A model generated the notes under the pieces. The model searched no databases. It was not told the DNA's origin and saw nothing but the letters and a program-made list of their open reading frames with translations. Positions 42,710-50,648 of a stretch of DNA of 64,000 nt are shown one piece after another. The stretch's first letter is position 1; every line of letters begins with the position of its first letter. Source of the DNA: VRUE01 sp963706605. Its GTDB lineage: Bacteria; Actinomycetota; Thermoleophilia; Solirubrobacterales; 70-9. The stretch is taken from the NCBI GenBank assembly GCA_963706605.1, contig OY970165.1, positions 682,001 to 746,000 on the forward strand, written 5' to 3'. Position numbers and translations under genes: made by a program.

Positions 42710-43075
42710 GTGACCCCCGTTCCCTTTGAAGTGCAGAGCGAGGAGCTCGAGAACGGGATTCGAGCCTTCACTGTGCGCGGCGAGCTCGACATGAACACCA
42801 CTCCCGAGCTGGAGAGCGGCCTGGAGGACGCGTTGTCGGAGCCCGGCATCTCGATCATGCTGGACCTCTCCGAGTGCGAATTCATCGATTCGACCGGGAT
42901 CGCGCTGATCGTCCGCGCCTGGCAGCGCCTCGACGGGGGTGACGGCAAGGGCCGACTTGTTCTCTGCTGCATCAACCACCAGGTGCGGCGCCTGCTGAAG
43001 ATCACCGGAGTCGAAAGCTCGATCTCGATGCACGAGCAGCGCGATGCGGCGCTGGCTGAGCTGCGCGGCAACTGA
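42710..43075 (+). CDS. STAS-domain anti-sigma factor antagonist (RsbV-like)
   Basis: 121-residue STAS protein. The phosphorylatable Ser is S61 in the canonical FIDSTGIALIVRA loop, and GELDMNTTPELESGLED is the typical N-terminal strand-helix. Unphosphorylated, such proteins bind RsbW and free the sigma factor. GTG 42710. It is transcribed away from the RsbW-like gene with 200 bp between their starts. Its activating phosphatase would be the frameshifted RsbU-like gene nearby, making this module's status uncertain. Confidence 0.92.
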   Translation: MTPVPFEVQSEELENGIRAFTVRGELDMNTTPELESGLEDALSEPGISIMLDLSECEFIDSTGIALIVRAWQRLDGGDGKGRLVLCCINHQVRRLLKITGVESSISMHEQRDAALAELRGN

Positions 43076-43085
43076 CCGCGACTCC

Positions 43086-43493
43086 TCAGGCGGCGATCGC
43101 AGCGAAGCGCTGAACGGCCTGCTCAGGATCCGGGAATACCTCGCCGCGGACAAATCGATCGTCCCGCACCTCCCAGATCCAGGCGATCGGGACGTCGCGT
43201 ATGCCCAGGTCGCGACTGCGAGCGTAGACCCGGCCTCTGACCAGGAAGGTGCCGCCGCGACGCTCCAGCTCGTTGGGCGTGATCTGCAACTCTTCCCAGA
43301 TCTGCGCCACGTCGGCCATGTAGTCATGCAAGCCGGCCGGGCCGGTGTAGGGCGCCTCGCGACCGACCGCCTCGGCGGTGACGACGGGGTAGAACTCCAT
43401 CTCCTCGTCGCAGATCGCGACGATGCAGGCCTCGTCGCGCCGGTTGAAGCAGTCGTAGAGGCGTTCGACCAACGCCATCTCCGGGTCAGGCAT
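43086..43493 (-). CDS. NTF2-like (SnoaL) fold protein
   Basis: 135-residue small alpha/beta cone protein: LVERLYDCFNRRDEACIVAICDEEMEFYP, then GPAGLHDYMADVAQIW and a beta-sheet with VPIAWIWEVRDDRFVRGEVF. These are typical of SnoaL-like polyketide-cyclase or ligand-binding proteins. The ATG at 43493 overlaps the end of the RsbU-like gene by 8 bp, so it is probably translated from the same message, which would tie it to the stress module. Role unknown. Confidence 0.78.
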   Translation of the reverse strand: MPDPEMALVERLYDCFNRRDEACIVAICDEEMEFYPVVTAEAVGREAPYTGPAGLHDYMADVAQIWEELQITPNELERRGGTFLVRGRVYARSRDLGIRDVPIAWIWEVRDDRFVRGEVFPDPEQAVQRFAAIAA

Positions 43494-44915
43494 CGCCGTA
43501 GTCCAGGCTCACGGCGAGGGGAATCCGCCGACTTGGCACGACCGCGGCGGCCCCCGGCCTCTCACCCGAAGAACGGGAAAGGGCGAGGATCGCGACGTCG
43601 TCGTCAAGGGACCCATCGGCAAAGGAGTGCAGGGAGCCCTCGAGCCGCTGCAGGGCGAGCGCCGGATTGGAGACCCCGCTCAGCTCCTCGCGCAGCCGCT
43701 TCTCACCGAACCGACCGTCCCTCCCACTGGCCTCGATGATCCCGTCGGTGACGATCACCAGCTGCTGGCCCGGCTCGACATCGCAGCTTGCGATCTCCCA
43801 CTCGGCATCGGGGAAGGCACCCAGCACCGGGCCTTGGACTATGGCTGCCTCACCCACGTCGTCGCCGTCGACCAGAAGCGGCGGCGGATGTCCGGCCACC
43901 GCTATGCGCAGCGACTGCGATGGGTTCTCGCTCAGCACCACCGCCGCCAGGCTGCAGAGCGCCGCGTCGCCGCGCTGGAGCAGGGCGCGGTTGAGCGTCG
44001 CCAGGGCAACGAGCGGATCGTTGGTCAGCATTGCCGCAGTGCGGAGCGTGTAGCGGGCAACCGCGGTTATCGAGGCTGCTCGCGCGCCGCGCCCGGTGAC
44101 GTCGCCTATTGCGAGCATCCAACCCCCCGGCACGCGGAAGACGTCGTAGAAATCCCCCCCGACTTCGTTCTCGACTCCCGCCGGGCGGTACATCGCAGCA
44201 ATCGACCAACCGGGAATGTGCGGCAGAGGCGGGGGCAGCAGCCCGCGCTGCAGCGTCTCCGCAATCTCGGCCCGTGCATTCTCCGCCCGCTCGAGGTCGG
44301 CGAACAGGCCGGAGTTGTCGAGGGCAAGGGCCACCCTTCCGGAGAGGATCCAGACGAAATGCGCGTCCTCGCGCCGGTAGCGCCGACCAGACCACGCGAC
44401 TCCGACCGTCAGCGCACCGGTGACCCGGCCGCGGGCGTTCAGCGCCACCGTGACCGCCGAGCGCGCGCCAAGGCGCCGCAGCATCTCGTAGTCCTCGGGG
44501 TCGTGGGCGAGCTCGCGCAGGTCGTCGTCCGTCATCCGCTCGAAGAAACGGGGCCTCAGCGAGTCGCGATCGTCGCCTTCCAGCATCGACTCAGGAATCG
44601 AGGGCAGACGTTCTGCCAGGCCTCGCTCGATTTCCTCGCTGCCCCCGGGGCGACCCGCAGAGCGGCCCGTCGAGGGACGCGATCCTCGTCGAAGACGTCG
44701 ATCATGCAGAAGTCCGCAAGCTCCGGCACGAGAATGCCGCAGATCGCGTCGAAGGTCTCCTCGAGCGAGCCGCCGGCGTCGGAGACGGTGGCGATGTCCG
44801 CAAGAACTCGGAAGCGGCGCCGCACCCTGCGCTCGCGGGCGAACAGCAGCCCAAGCGAGAACCCGAGAACCGCGAGCGCCCCCACGATGACCTCGCTTAT
44901 TCCGATCCAGCCCAT
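43486..44915 (-). pseudogene. RsbU-like PP2C phosphatase with GAF domain, frameshifted
   Basis: Serine phosphatase that would dephosphorylate the STAS antagonist. Two frames are needed: from ATG 44915 (GGAGGCGA site upstream) a membrane helix (VIVGALAVLGFSLGLLF) and GAF start run to about 44646; then the GAF end and SpoIIE domain (GGDFYDVFRVPGG, AIGDVTGRGARA, VTDGIIEASG) continue one frame over to 43486. The break is at a 5-base run (C at 44642-44646 on the plus strand): one more base gives an unbroken RVAPGGSEEIERG. Unshifted, translation stops at 44556 after about 119 residues. It is either a sequencing indel or a real null allele; all later motifs are intact. Confidence 0.85.
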
Positions 44916-45073
44916 TCGCCTCCGGCAGCCGGCTCGCACAATGGAGCGACCGTCGCGTCTTGTGTCGTCTTACTGAAAAGACAGTAGCTCCCGCCTGTCG
45001 GAATGTCCATCCCACAGACGGCGCGTCATCGATGGGGCCCAAACGTCGCCTGGCCAGGGAAAACCGGAATCGG

Positions 45074-45586
45074 TCAGGCGATTCCCTCGAGCTCGTACTC
45101 GCGCAGGAAGCCCTCGAAGAGGCGGCGGTGGCCTTGCTCGTCGTGGAGGATCCCGATCGTCATGTCCTGGGTGACCGGATCGACCACGTCGGTCTCCTCG
45201 ACGATCCGGGTGTAGTGCTCGATCGCGCCGGTCTCAGCCTTGATCACGCCGCGGATCACATGAACGATGTCCGTCTGCTCCTCGGGGGGCTGCAGAAAGC
45301 TCTGTTCGGCCACGAAGTCCTCGGAGCCGGGGACGACCCCGTAGAGCTCCTTGATCCGCGCGGCGAAGAGCTTCGCATGACCCAGCTCCTCTTCGATGTC
45401 GTCGGACAGCGACTCCTTGATCTCCTGCGCCCGCACCCCGTCCAGGTTCACGGAGGCGGCGAGGTAGCTGACGACCGTCTCGATCTCCATCCAGTAGGCC
45501 TTGCAGAGCAGCTCGACCACGTGCTGCCTGGCCTCCAGGTTGGCGCTGTCGAAGATGCCCTTGCTGGGCGCGGTCTTGGCCTCCAT
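45074..45586 (-). CDS. Ferritin-like domain protein
   Basis: 170-residue four-helix-bundle protein of the ferritin/bacterioferritin-like superfamily. Candidate di-iron ligands lie in the helices: WMEIETVVSY, DIEEELGHAKLFA, IKAETGAIEHYTR and ILHDEQGHRRLFE, giving two ExxH pairs. It may store iron or act as a small di-iron oxidase. ATG 45586 has a GGAGGA site 3 nt away; longer in-frame sequence upstream is not convincing. Monocistronic; upstream lies a tRNA gene on the other strand. Confidence 0.85.
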   Translation of the reverse strand: MEAKTAPSKGIFDSANLEARQHVVELLCKAYWMEIETVVSYLAASVNLDGVRAQEIKESLSDDIEEELGHAKLFAARIKELYGVVPGSEDFVAEQSFLQPPEEQTDIVHVIRGVIKAETGAIEHYTRIVEETDVVDPVTQDMTIGILHDEQGHRRLFEGFLREYELEGIA

Positions 45587-45702
45587 CGGTCCTCCATTTG
45601 GTCGCGTTGGCACCAGAGCGGCTACCCGGTGGCGACCAGAGTCAATCGTCGATGGATGGCACGGAGGGTCGTGCATGCGCACTCTGAGATAATCGCCGCC
45701 TT

Positions 45703-45776
45703 CGGGGCGTGGCGCAGCCTGGTAGCGCGCACCGTTCGGGTCGGTGAGGTCCCCGGTTCAAATCCGGGCGCCCCGA
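45703..45776 (+). tRNA. tRNA-Pro (anticodon CGG)
   Basis: 74-nt cloverleaf without encoded CCA. Acceptor arms CGGGGCG (45703-45709) and CGCCCCG (45769-45775) with discriminator A. The D-arm is GCGC-AGCCTGGTA-GCGC, the anticodon stem CACCG/CGGTG with loop TTCGGGT so the anticodon is CGG, and the T-arm CCCGG-TTCAAAT-CCGGG. It reads codon CCG, heavily used in this high-GC genome. Confidence 0.97.
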
Positions 45777-45779
45777 TTT

Positions 45780-45798
45780 GTAGCACGATGCGTGCTAC
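45780..45798. promoter_or_regulatory. 8-bp hairpin with ATG loop between tRNA-Pro and antitoxin gene
   Basis: GTAGCACG (45780-45787), loop ATG, CGTGCTAC (45791-45798). The loop ATG is in frame with the antitoxin-like gene, whose other ATG is at 45803. It could terminate the tRNA transcript, serve as the toxin-antitoxin operator, or hide a start codon. Confidence 0.6.
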
Positions 45799-45802
45799 GC
45801 TG

Positions 45803-46054
45803 ATGAGCGTGAGTCGATCCCTTCACGTTCGATTGGATGACAGTTCAGCCGCTGCCCTGAGAGTCGTTCGGGGCAGTGGGTCGAGCGATTCCGAGGCCGT
45901 TCGTACCGCCCTTCGAGAGGCCGCCGCCAGGCGCAGGGCACGTTCGTCCATCGCCGAGGAGGTCGGGCGGCTCGCCGCCGACGATGCCGATCGGGCCGAG
46001 ATGCGGGTCATCCGCGAGCAGATGGCTGACCTCGCGCCGAAATCGCTCGACTGA
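45803..46054 (+). CDS. Antitoxin-like protein of a MazEF-type pair
   Basis: 83-residue protein. The N-terminal VSRSLHVRLDDSSAAALRVV resembles a ribbon-helix-helix DNA-binding strand followed by helices (DSEAVRTALREAAARRR), and the C-terminus is a charged helix suited to wrapping a toxin. ATG 45803 is listed; ATG 45788 in the loop of the preceding hairpin would add five residues. The next gene's GTG lies 1 base after this stop and encodes a MazF-like toxin. No Shine-Dalgarno is obvious, so the message may be leaderless. Confidence 0.7.
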   Translation: MSVSRSLHVRLDDSSAAALRVVRGSGSSDSEAVRTALREAAARRRARSSIAEEVGRLAADDADRAEMRVIREQMADLAPKSLD

Positions 46055-46055
46055 A

Positions 46056-46373
46056 GTGGTTCGCGGCGAGGTATTCCGTCTACCTTCGCCGCGAGGCGCA
46101 CGCGGGCGTGAGCAACGGGGTGCCCGTTACGCGATTGTCGTCCAGGCCGATGAGTTCATGGCCCTGAGTACGACCCTCGTCTCGCCAACCTCGACAAGTG
46201 CCCGTCCCGCCACGTTCCGGCCGGCAATCGAGCTGAACGGCGAGGAAACGCGGGTCCTCGTCGAGCAGATCACCGTTGTGGATCCGCAGCGGCTTGGGCG
46301 TTCTGCCGGTCGCCTCAATGCCGACGAGCTTCGAGCTATGGACGACGCTCTTGCGTTGGTCTTGGGTCTCTGA
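46056..46373 (+). CDS. MazF/PemK-family mRNA interferase toxin
   Basis: 105-residue toxin of the CcdB/MazF fold that cleaves mRNA. VVRGEVFRLPSPRGARGREQ then RGARYAIVVQADEF is the family N-terminus with the conserved Arg region. STTLVSPTSTS and VLVEQITVVDPQRLGRSAG follow in the expected order, and the C-terminal helix is ELRAMDDALALVLGL. GTG 46056 starts 1 base after the antitoxin stop. All motifs look intact, so the toxin is likely active and held by its antitoxin. Confidence 0.85.
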   Translation: MVRGEVFRLPSPRGARGREQRGARYAIVVQADEFMALSTTLVSPTSTSARPATFRPAIELNGEETRVLVEQITVVDPQRLGRSAGRLNADELRAMDDALALVLGL

Positions 46374-46391
46374 CTATCGATCCGATGATTT

Positions 46392-47351
46392 TCAGCGCGA
46401 ATTCGCGCTGCCGTACTTCCTCTTGACCCGCTTTTCGCAGCGGACCCGCCTGTGCTTCGAATGGGCCTTTCTGCACTGCGTGAGTCCTTTGGAAAGCAGC
46501 CGGGCGCGCCTGAGCTGTGCCGCCTCGGCTTCCTCTTCCTGACGCTTCTTTGCCGCCGCCGCTGCCTTGGCTTCCTCGTCTTGGCGCCTCTTGGCCGCCG
46601 CAGCCTCTTCATCGCGCTGCTTGGCTTCGATCTCCGCAGCGGTGATGGCCTTTATTTCGAGCGATGCGCTGGTGTGGATCGCAAAGCTCAGTTCCACTCC
46701 GGTCGTGGCCAGTGGGTGACCTTCCCATTCGCCCATCGGGACGGCTTTCCGCTTTTCGCCGATCGCGTTTTCGTATTCGTTGGGGGTCTGTATCGCGCCC
46801 GAGCGGCTGAGGGTCGCCGTGAAGGAGGTGGCCTGCGTATTGAGCTCACCCACGGGGGCGAGGAAGGGGCCGCGCGCTTCGACCAGTTCGCCTCCGCATT
46901 TGAAGGTCATGTAGACGCCGCCGCTCGGATTGAGAAGCATGCCAACCTCCTGTTTCGCCTGATCGATGTAGACGAGGTCGGCTTCGATCGTGCCGGTTTC
47001 GATAACTCCCGTAGTGAGGCCGGATTGGCAATTGGCAGTAGATACGCCTTCGTTCGCGACGCATCCCGTGAAGACGTATTCCGAAAGGGTCGAGCGCGGC
47101 CCGATGATTTCTCCTTCGCCATGAGAGGCGGCGCAGTGCACGATCGGGTTGACATTGGCCATCACAGCGGTCACCTCCCCGCCATCGGCCGTAAAGCCGA
47201 TGGGAAAAGCCGATGCGCTCACGAATTCGAGCACCGGTGAGGCCGCCTTCGCCTGAGCCGGCGTGACCGTGATCGCCAAGGCCGCGATCAACGCCACGAC
47301 GCAAACGCCCATTCCCCGGAGCTGCCCGGCTTGCAACCGTCGTGACTTCAC
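46392..47351 (-). CDS. Secreted protein with C-terminal charged coil
   Basis: 319-residue exported protein of unknown function. GTG 47351 has GGAGG 8 nt upstream and opens a signal peptide (LRGMGVCVVALIAALAITVT, probable cut after AQA near residue 34). The mature N-terminal 200 residues are beta-rich with several Cys (VHCAASHGEGEIIGP, FTGCVANEGV, TANCQSG, MTFKCGGELVE). The last 90 residues are a highly charged coiled coil with two AxxxRRQxEExxAAA-like repeats and a basic end (KAHSKHRRVRCEKRVKRKYG). It may bind the cell wall. It lies 189 bp downstream of the Ig-repeat gene on the same strand. Confidence 0.75.
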   Translation of the reverse strand: MKSRRLQAGQLRGMGVCVVALIAALAITVTPAQAKAASPVLEFVSASAFPIGFTADGGEVTAVMANVNPIVHCAASHGEGEIIGPRSTLSEYVFTGCVANEGVSTANCQSGLTTGVIETGTIEADLVYIDQAKQEVGMLLNPSGGVYMTFKCGGELVEARGPFLAPVGELNTQATSFTATLSRSGAIQTPNEYENAIGEKRKAVPMGEWEGHPLATTGVELSFAIHTSASLEIKAITAAEIEAKQRDEEAAAAKRRQDEEAKAAAAAKKRQEEEAEAAQLRRARLLSKGLTQCRKAHSKHRRVRCEKRVKRKYGSANSR

Positions 47352-47540
47352 GTGTTTCGCCTCCTCGCCTGGTTAACCGCTTCCCAGCACGAAATCGTAG
47401 CTGACATCTTGCCGGGATCAGCTCCCTTCGCCGACCGCGGCAGCGACGCGCTTGATGGCGAGACCTGATCCAGAGATGCACGCAGCCCGGGAAATCTGTG
47501 ATGCAGTCGCGATGCCCGGGGCAAGGCCTCGGCGCGAGAT

Positions 47541-50501
47541 TCAGTCGATCTGGATCGGCTGTGCGCCGCGGCAGTTTCCCTTGTATGGGCGGTTGCGCTG
47601 GTCGCCGGAGTAGCCGACGCTGAGGCGGTAAATGCCCGACTTGGTCGCCAGGTACTGACCCAGCAGGTAGCTGCCGTTCGACCTTGCGGTGACGCCGCCG
47701 CTGAAGGCGGGCTTGCCCTTGCACCGCTTGTCGCCCGGACGGTAGATGCGAAAGTTGATCACGCCGGAAGGGGAGGCAGCACCCGAGAGGTGTGCGCGAA
47801 TCGAGATCAGGTTGCCCCCCAGCAGACGTGCGCGCGGCTTGACCTTGGGCGTTCGTTTATTCACCTGGGCTCCTTCGCCGGTCGGGTCACACGGCTCGGT
47901 AGCCCCTTGGTTCGCGACGTCACCCGAATAGCTGGCCACGAAGCTGTAGTGACCGGGACGCCGCGCGACGAACGGATCGGAACGGACCGTACCGTTCCCG
48001 GTGACGGCGACGGTGTCGACCGACAACGGCTTGGCACAGTCTGCCGCGTCCGGGCCATAGATCTGGAACGAGATCCTGCCGGCGGGCGCGTAGCCCCCCT
48101 GGAGCGTAGCCGTGACCTGGAACGAGGTGCCGACCGTAAGGCCTTGCGAGACCGCACTGGTGATCGAGGGCCTTGCCTGAGAGACGCTGGACGTCGCTTT
48201 GCCGCAACCTGCCGTCGTTGGGCTGTGGTTTGGGTCACCCGAGTAACTGACGGTCCAACGGAACGTGCCGACACGAGTAGGCACGAACGCGGCTGAGCCG
48301 TATGACCCGTTCCCCAAGACGCTGACCGTCGAGCTGAAGGCCGGGGCGCCGGAGCAATTCGCGTCGCCGGGCGAGAACGCTGTGAACGTGATCTGGCCAG
48401 CCGGAATGGCCCCTTCCTGGATCGACGCCGTGGCGGTCACCGGCTCCCCAACCGTGCTGCTGGTGGCGCCAGCCGTCAGAACCACGGCGATCGTGCCTAC
48501 CGCCGAGGACTGGTTGGCCGCGCCGCAGGGGGTGGCGGTCGGTTCGTTGTTCGCGTCGCCTTCGTAGGCGACCGTCCAGCGATAGAGCCCCGCCGGGGGC
48601 GAGAAGCCGGGCGGGGAGAAGGGGCCGTTGCCGTTGACGGCGACCGTTTCTTCGTATTTGGGGGTGGTGATGCAGGTCTGGTCGCCAGGACCGTAGGCGC
48701 GGAAGCGGAGTTGGCCGCCGGCCTGGAAGGCTCCCGAGAGGGTGACGCTGTCGGTGATCGTCGAGCCGACCACGACGGTGGAGGTGGCCGTCCCGGTGAG
48801 GGTCGGCGAGGCCTTGCCTACCGCCGAGGACTGGTTGGCCGCGCCGCAGGGGGTGGCGGTCGATTCGTTGTTCGCGTCACCTTCGTAGGCGACCGTCCAG
48901 CGATAGAGCCCCGCCGGGGGCGAGAAGCCGGGCGGGGAGAAGGGGCCGTTGCCGTTGACGGCGACCGTTTCTTCGTATTTGGGGGTGGTGATGCAGGTCT
49001 GGTCGCCAGGACCGTAGGCGCGGAAGCGGAGTTGGCCGCCGGCCTGGAAGGCTCCCGAGAGGGTGACGCTGTCGGTGATCGTCGAGCCGACCACGACGGT
49101 GGAGGTGGCCGTTCCGGTGAGGGTCGGCGAGGCCTTGCCTACCGCCGAGGACTGGTTGGCCGCGCCGCAGGGGGTGGCGGTCGATTCGTTGTTCGCGTCA
49201 CCTTCGTAGGCGACCGTCCAGCGATAGAGCCCCGCCGGGGGCGAGAAGCCAGGCGGAGAGAAGGGGCCGTTGCCGTTGACCGGGACCGTTTCTTCGTATT
49301 TGGGGGTGGTGATGCAGGTCTGGTCGCCGGGACCATAGGCGCGGAAGCGGAGCTGGCCGCCGGCCTGGAAGGCTCCCGAGAGGGTGACGCTGTCGGTGAT
49401 CGCCGAGCCGACGATGACGGTGGAGGTGGCCGTCCCGGTGAGGGTCGGCGAGGCCTTGCCTACCGCCGAGGACTGGTTGGCCGCGCCGCAGGGGGTGGCG
49501 GTCGGTTCGTTGTTCGCGTCGCCTTCGTAGGCGACCGTCCAGCGATAGAGCCCCGCCGGGGGCGAGAAGCCAGGCGGAGAGAAGGGGCCGTTGCCGTTGA
49601 CCGGGACCGTTTCTTCGTATTTGGGGGTGGTGATGCAGGTCTGGTCGCCGGGACCATAGGCGCGGAAGCGGAGCTGGCCGCCGGCCTGGAAGGCTCCCGA
49701 GAGGGTGACGCTGTCGGTGATCGCCGAGCCGACGATGACGGTGGAGGTGGCCGTCCCGGTGAGGGTCGGCGAGGCCTTGCCTACCGCCGAGGACTGGTTG
49801 GCCGCGCCGCAGGGGGTGGCGGTCGGTTCGTTGTTCGCGTCGCCTTCGTAGGCGACCGTCCAGCGGAATTCTCCGGCCTGTTGGGGGAAAAAATCCCCAG
49901 AGGTGGCGTGGCCGTCCTGGATCTGCACGGCATCCGTTTCCAACGGCGTCAGACAGCCGGCGTCCGACGGCCCATAGACCCTGAAGATCACTTCCCCGGT
50001 TGGAGAGAAGCCTCCGGTCACGGTCGCTTCGTCGCGAATCGCGGTATTCACGGCGCCGGCGCTAGCGGTGCCCGCCAATCCGGGACTTGCCTTGCCCACG
50101 GTCGAGACCGCGGAGCAGGTGGAGTCGGCGGCGGGGTTTTCGAGGTCGCCCGAATAGTGGGCGCTCCAGGAATAGACCCCCGCATCGGGAGGGGTGAATT
50201 CCCCCGAGGAGTATTCGCCTTCGCCGCTTACCGAGACCGAAGCCGGGGCGGGGGTCAGGGCCGGCCCGGAACAGGTGGGGTCGTCGGGGCCGAAGACTTC
50301 AAAGGAGATTTCTCCCGATGCGTTCGGACTTTCCGAGAGCTGCGCCGTTGCATGAATCGTCTGACCGACGACCGCGTCGGTGGCCGCGACGGTCAGGCTC
50401 GGCGGGGCGGCCGAGGAGGTGACCGCAAGCAGCAAGCCGAGGCCAATCGCAATGCCGGCGCCGGCCAACGCTCCAAGCGCGGCCCGATGAGGCATCTTCA
50501 T
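47541..50501 (-). CDS. Secreted Ig-like repeat protein
   Basis: 986-residue exported adhesin-like protein. After the ATG at 50501 (MKMPHRAA) comes a signal peptide (LGALAGAGIAIGLGLLLAVT). It is then built of nine Ig-like beta-sandwich repeats of about 105 residues, each with a GEISFEVFGPDD-type strand and a WTVAYEGDANN-type strand. Two Cys per repeat (for example QTCITTP and ATPCGAA) probably form a disulfide. Repeats 3-6 are nearly identical at DNA level. No LPxTG or C-terminal membrane span is visible, so attachment is unclear. An upstream GTG (50597) would give an implausible charged N-terminus. Confidence 0.82.
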   Translation of the reverse strand: MKMPHRAALGALAGAGIAIGLGLLLAVTSSAAPPSLTVAATDAVVGQTIHATAQLSESPNASGEISFEVFGPDDPTCSGPALTPAPASVSVSGEGEYSSGEFTPPDAGVYSWSAHYSGDLENPAADSTCSAVSTVGKASPGLAGTASAGAVNTAIRDEATVTGGFSPTGEVIFRVYGPSDAGCLTPLETDAVQIQDGHATSGDFFPQQAGEFRWTVAYEGDANNEPTATPCGAANQSSAVGKASPTLTGTATSTVIVGSAITDSVTLSGAFQAGGQLRFRAYGPGDQTCITTPKYEETVPVNGNGPFSPPGFSPPAGLYRWTVAYEGDANNEPTATPCGAANQSSAVGKASPTLTGTATSTVIVGSAITDSVTLSGAFQAGGQLRFRAYGPGDQTCITTPKYEETVPVNGNGPFSPPGFSPPAGLYRWTVAYEGDANNESTATPCGAANQSSAVGKASPTLTGTATSTVVVGSTITDSVTLSGAFQAGGQLRFRAYGPGDQTCITTPKYEETVAVNGNGPFSPPGFSPPAGLYRWTVAYEGDANNESTATPCGAANQSSAVGKASPTLTGTATSTVVVGSTITDSVTLSGAFQAGGQLRFRAYGPGDQTCITTPKYEETVAVNGNGPFSPPGFSPPAGLYRWTVAYEGDANNEPTATPCGAANQSSAVGTIAVVLTAGATSSTVGEPVTATASIQEGAIPAGQITFTAFSPGDANCSGAPAFSSTVSVLGNGSYGSAAFVPTRVGTFRWTVSYSGDPNHSPTTAGCGKATSSVSQARPSITSAVSQGLTVGTSFQVTATLQGGYAPAGRISFQIYGPDAADCAKPLSVDTVAVTGNGTVRSDPFVARRPGHYSFVASYSGDVANQGATEPCDPTGEGAQVNKRTPKVKPRARLLGGNLISIRAHLSGAASPSGVINFRIYRPGDKRCKGKPAFSGGVTARSNGSYLLGQYLATKSGIYRLSVGYSGDQRNRPYKGNCRGAQPIQID
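48495..49778 (-). repeat. Four tandem 321-bp Ig-domain units plus partial fifth
   Basis: Units start at 48495, 48816, 49137 and 49458, exactly 321 bp (107 codons) apart; a fifth copy begins at 49779 and diverges near 49865. Differences between copies are a few bases (for example GTT/ATT and GCC/GTC exchanges), so the array expanded recently by in-frame recombination. Confidence 0.92.
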
Positions 50502-50648
50502 CCCAGCGCCCCGGTCGAGGCCCCAGCCGCGCTCGCGGCTCCATAAAACCAATCTTTTCTCGCTCTCAGCGTCTTTTTCCCCGCGGGCCTTGACCACAAT
50601 CTAGAATATCCGGCCATCCATCCCACTATGACGGAACCAACCCGGTAG

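Noticed and set aside
44556..44915. Programmed -1 frameshifting in the RsbU-like gene
   Set aside because: Zero-frame codons GCC CCG GGG GCA do not form a standard X-XXY-YYZ slippery heptamer, and no downstream pseudoknot was evident; an indel is simpler.
45703..46373. tRNA-Pro 3' end as an integration site for a genomic island
   Set aside because: No second copy of the tRNA 3' end is seen downstream in this window and no integrase gene is nearby.
47352..47540. Possible small gene between the two secreted-protein genes
   Set aside because: No frame with a start, ribosome site and reasonable composition on either strand; treated as untranslated spacer.
48495..49863. Regular repeats at first suggesting a CRISPR-like or intergenic satellite array
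   Set aside because: The 321-bp period is a multiple of three, lies wholly inside one open frame and encodes Ig domains; there are no spacers.
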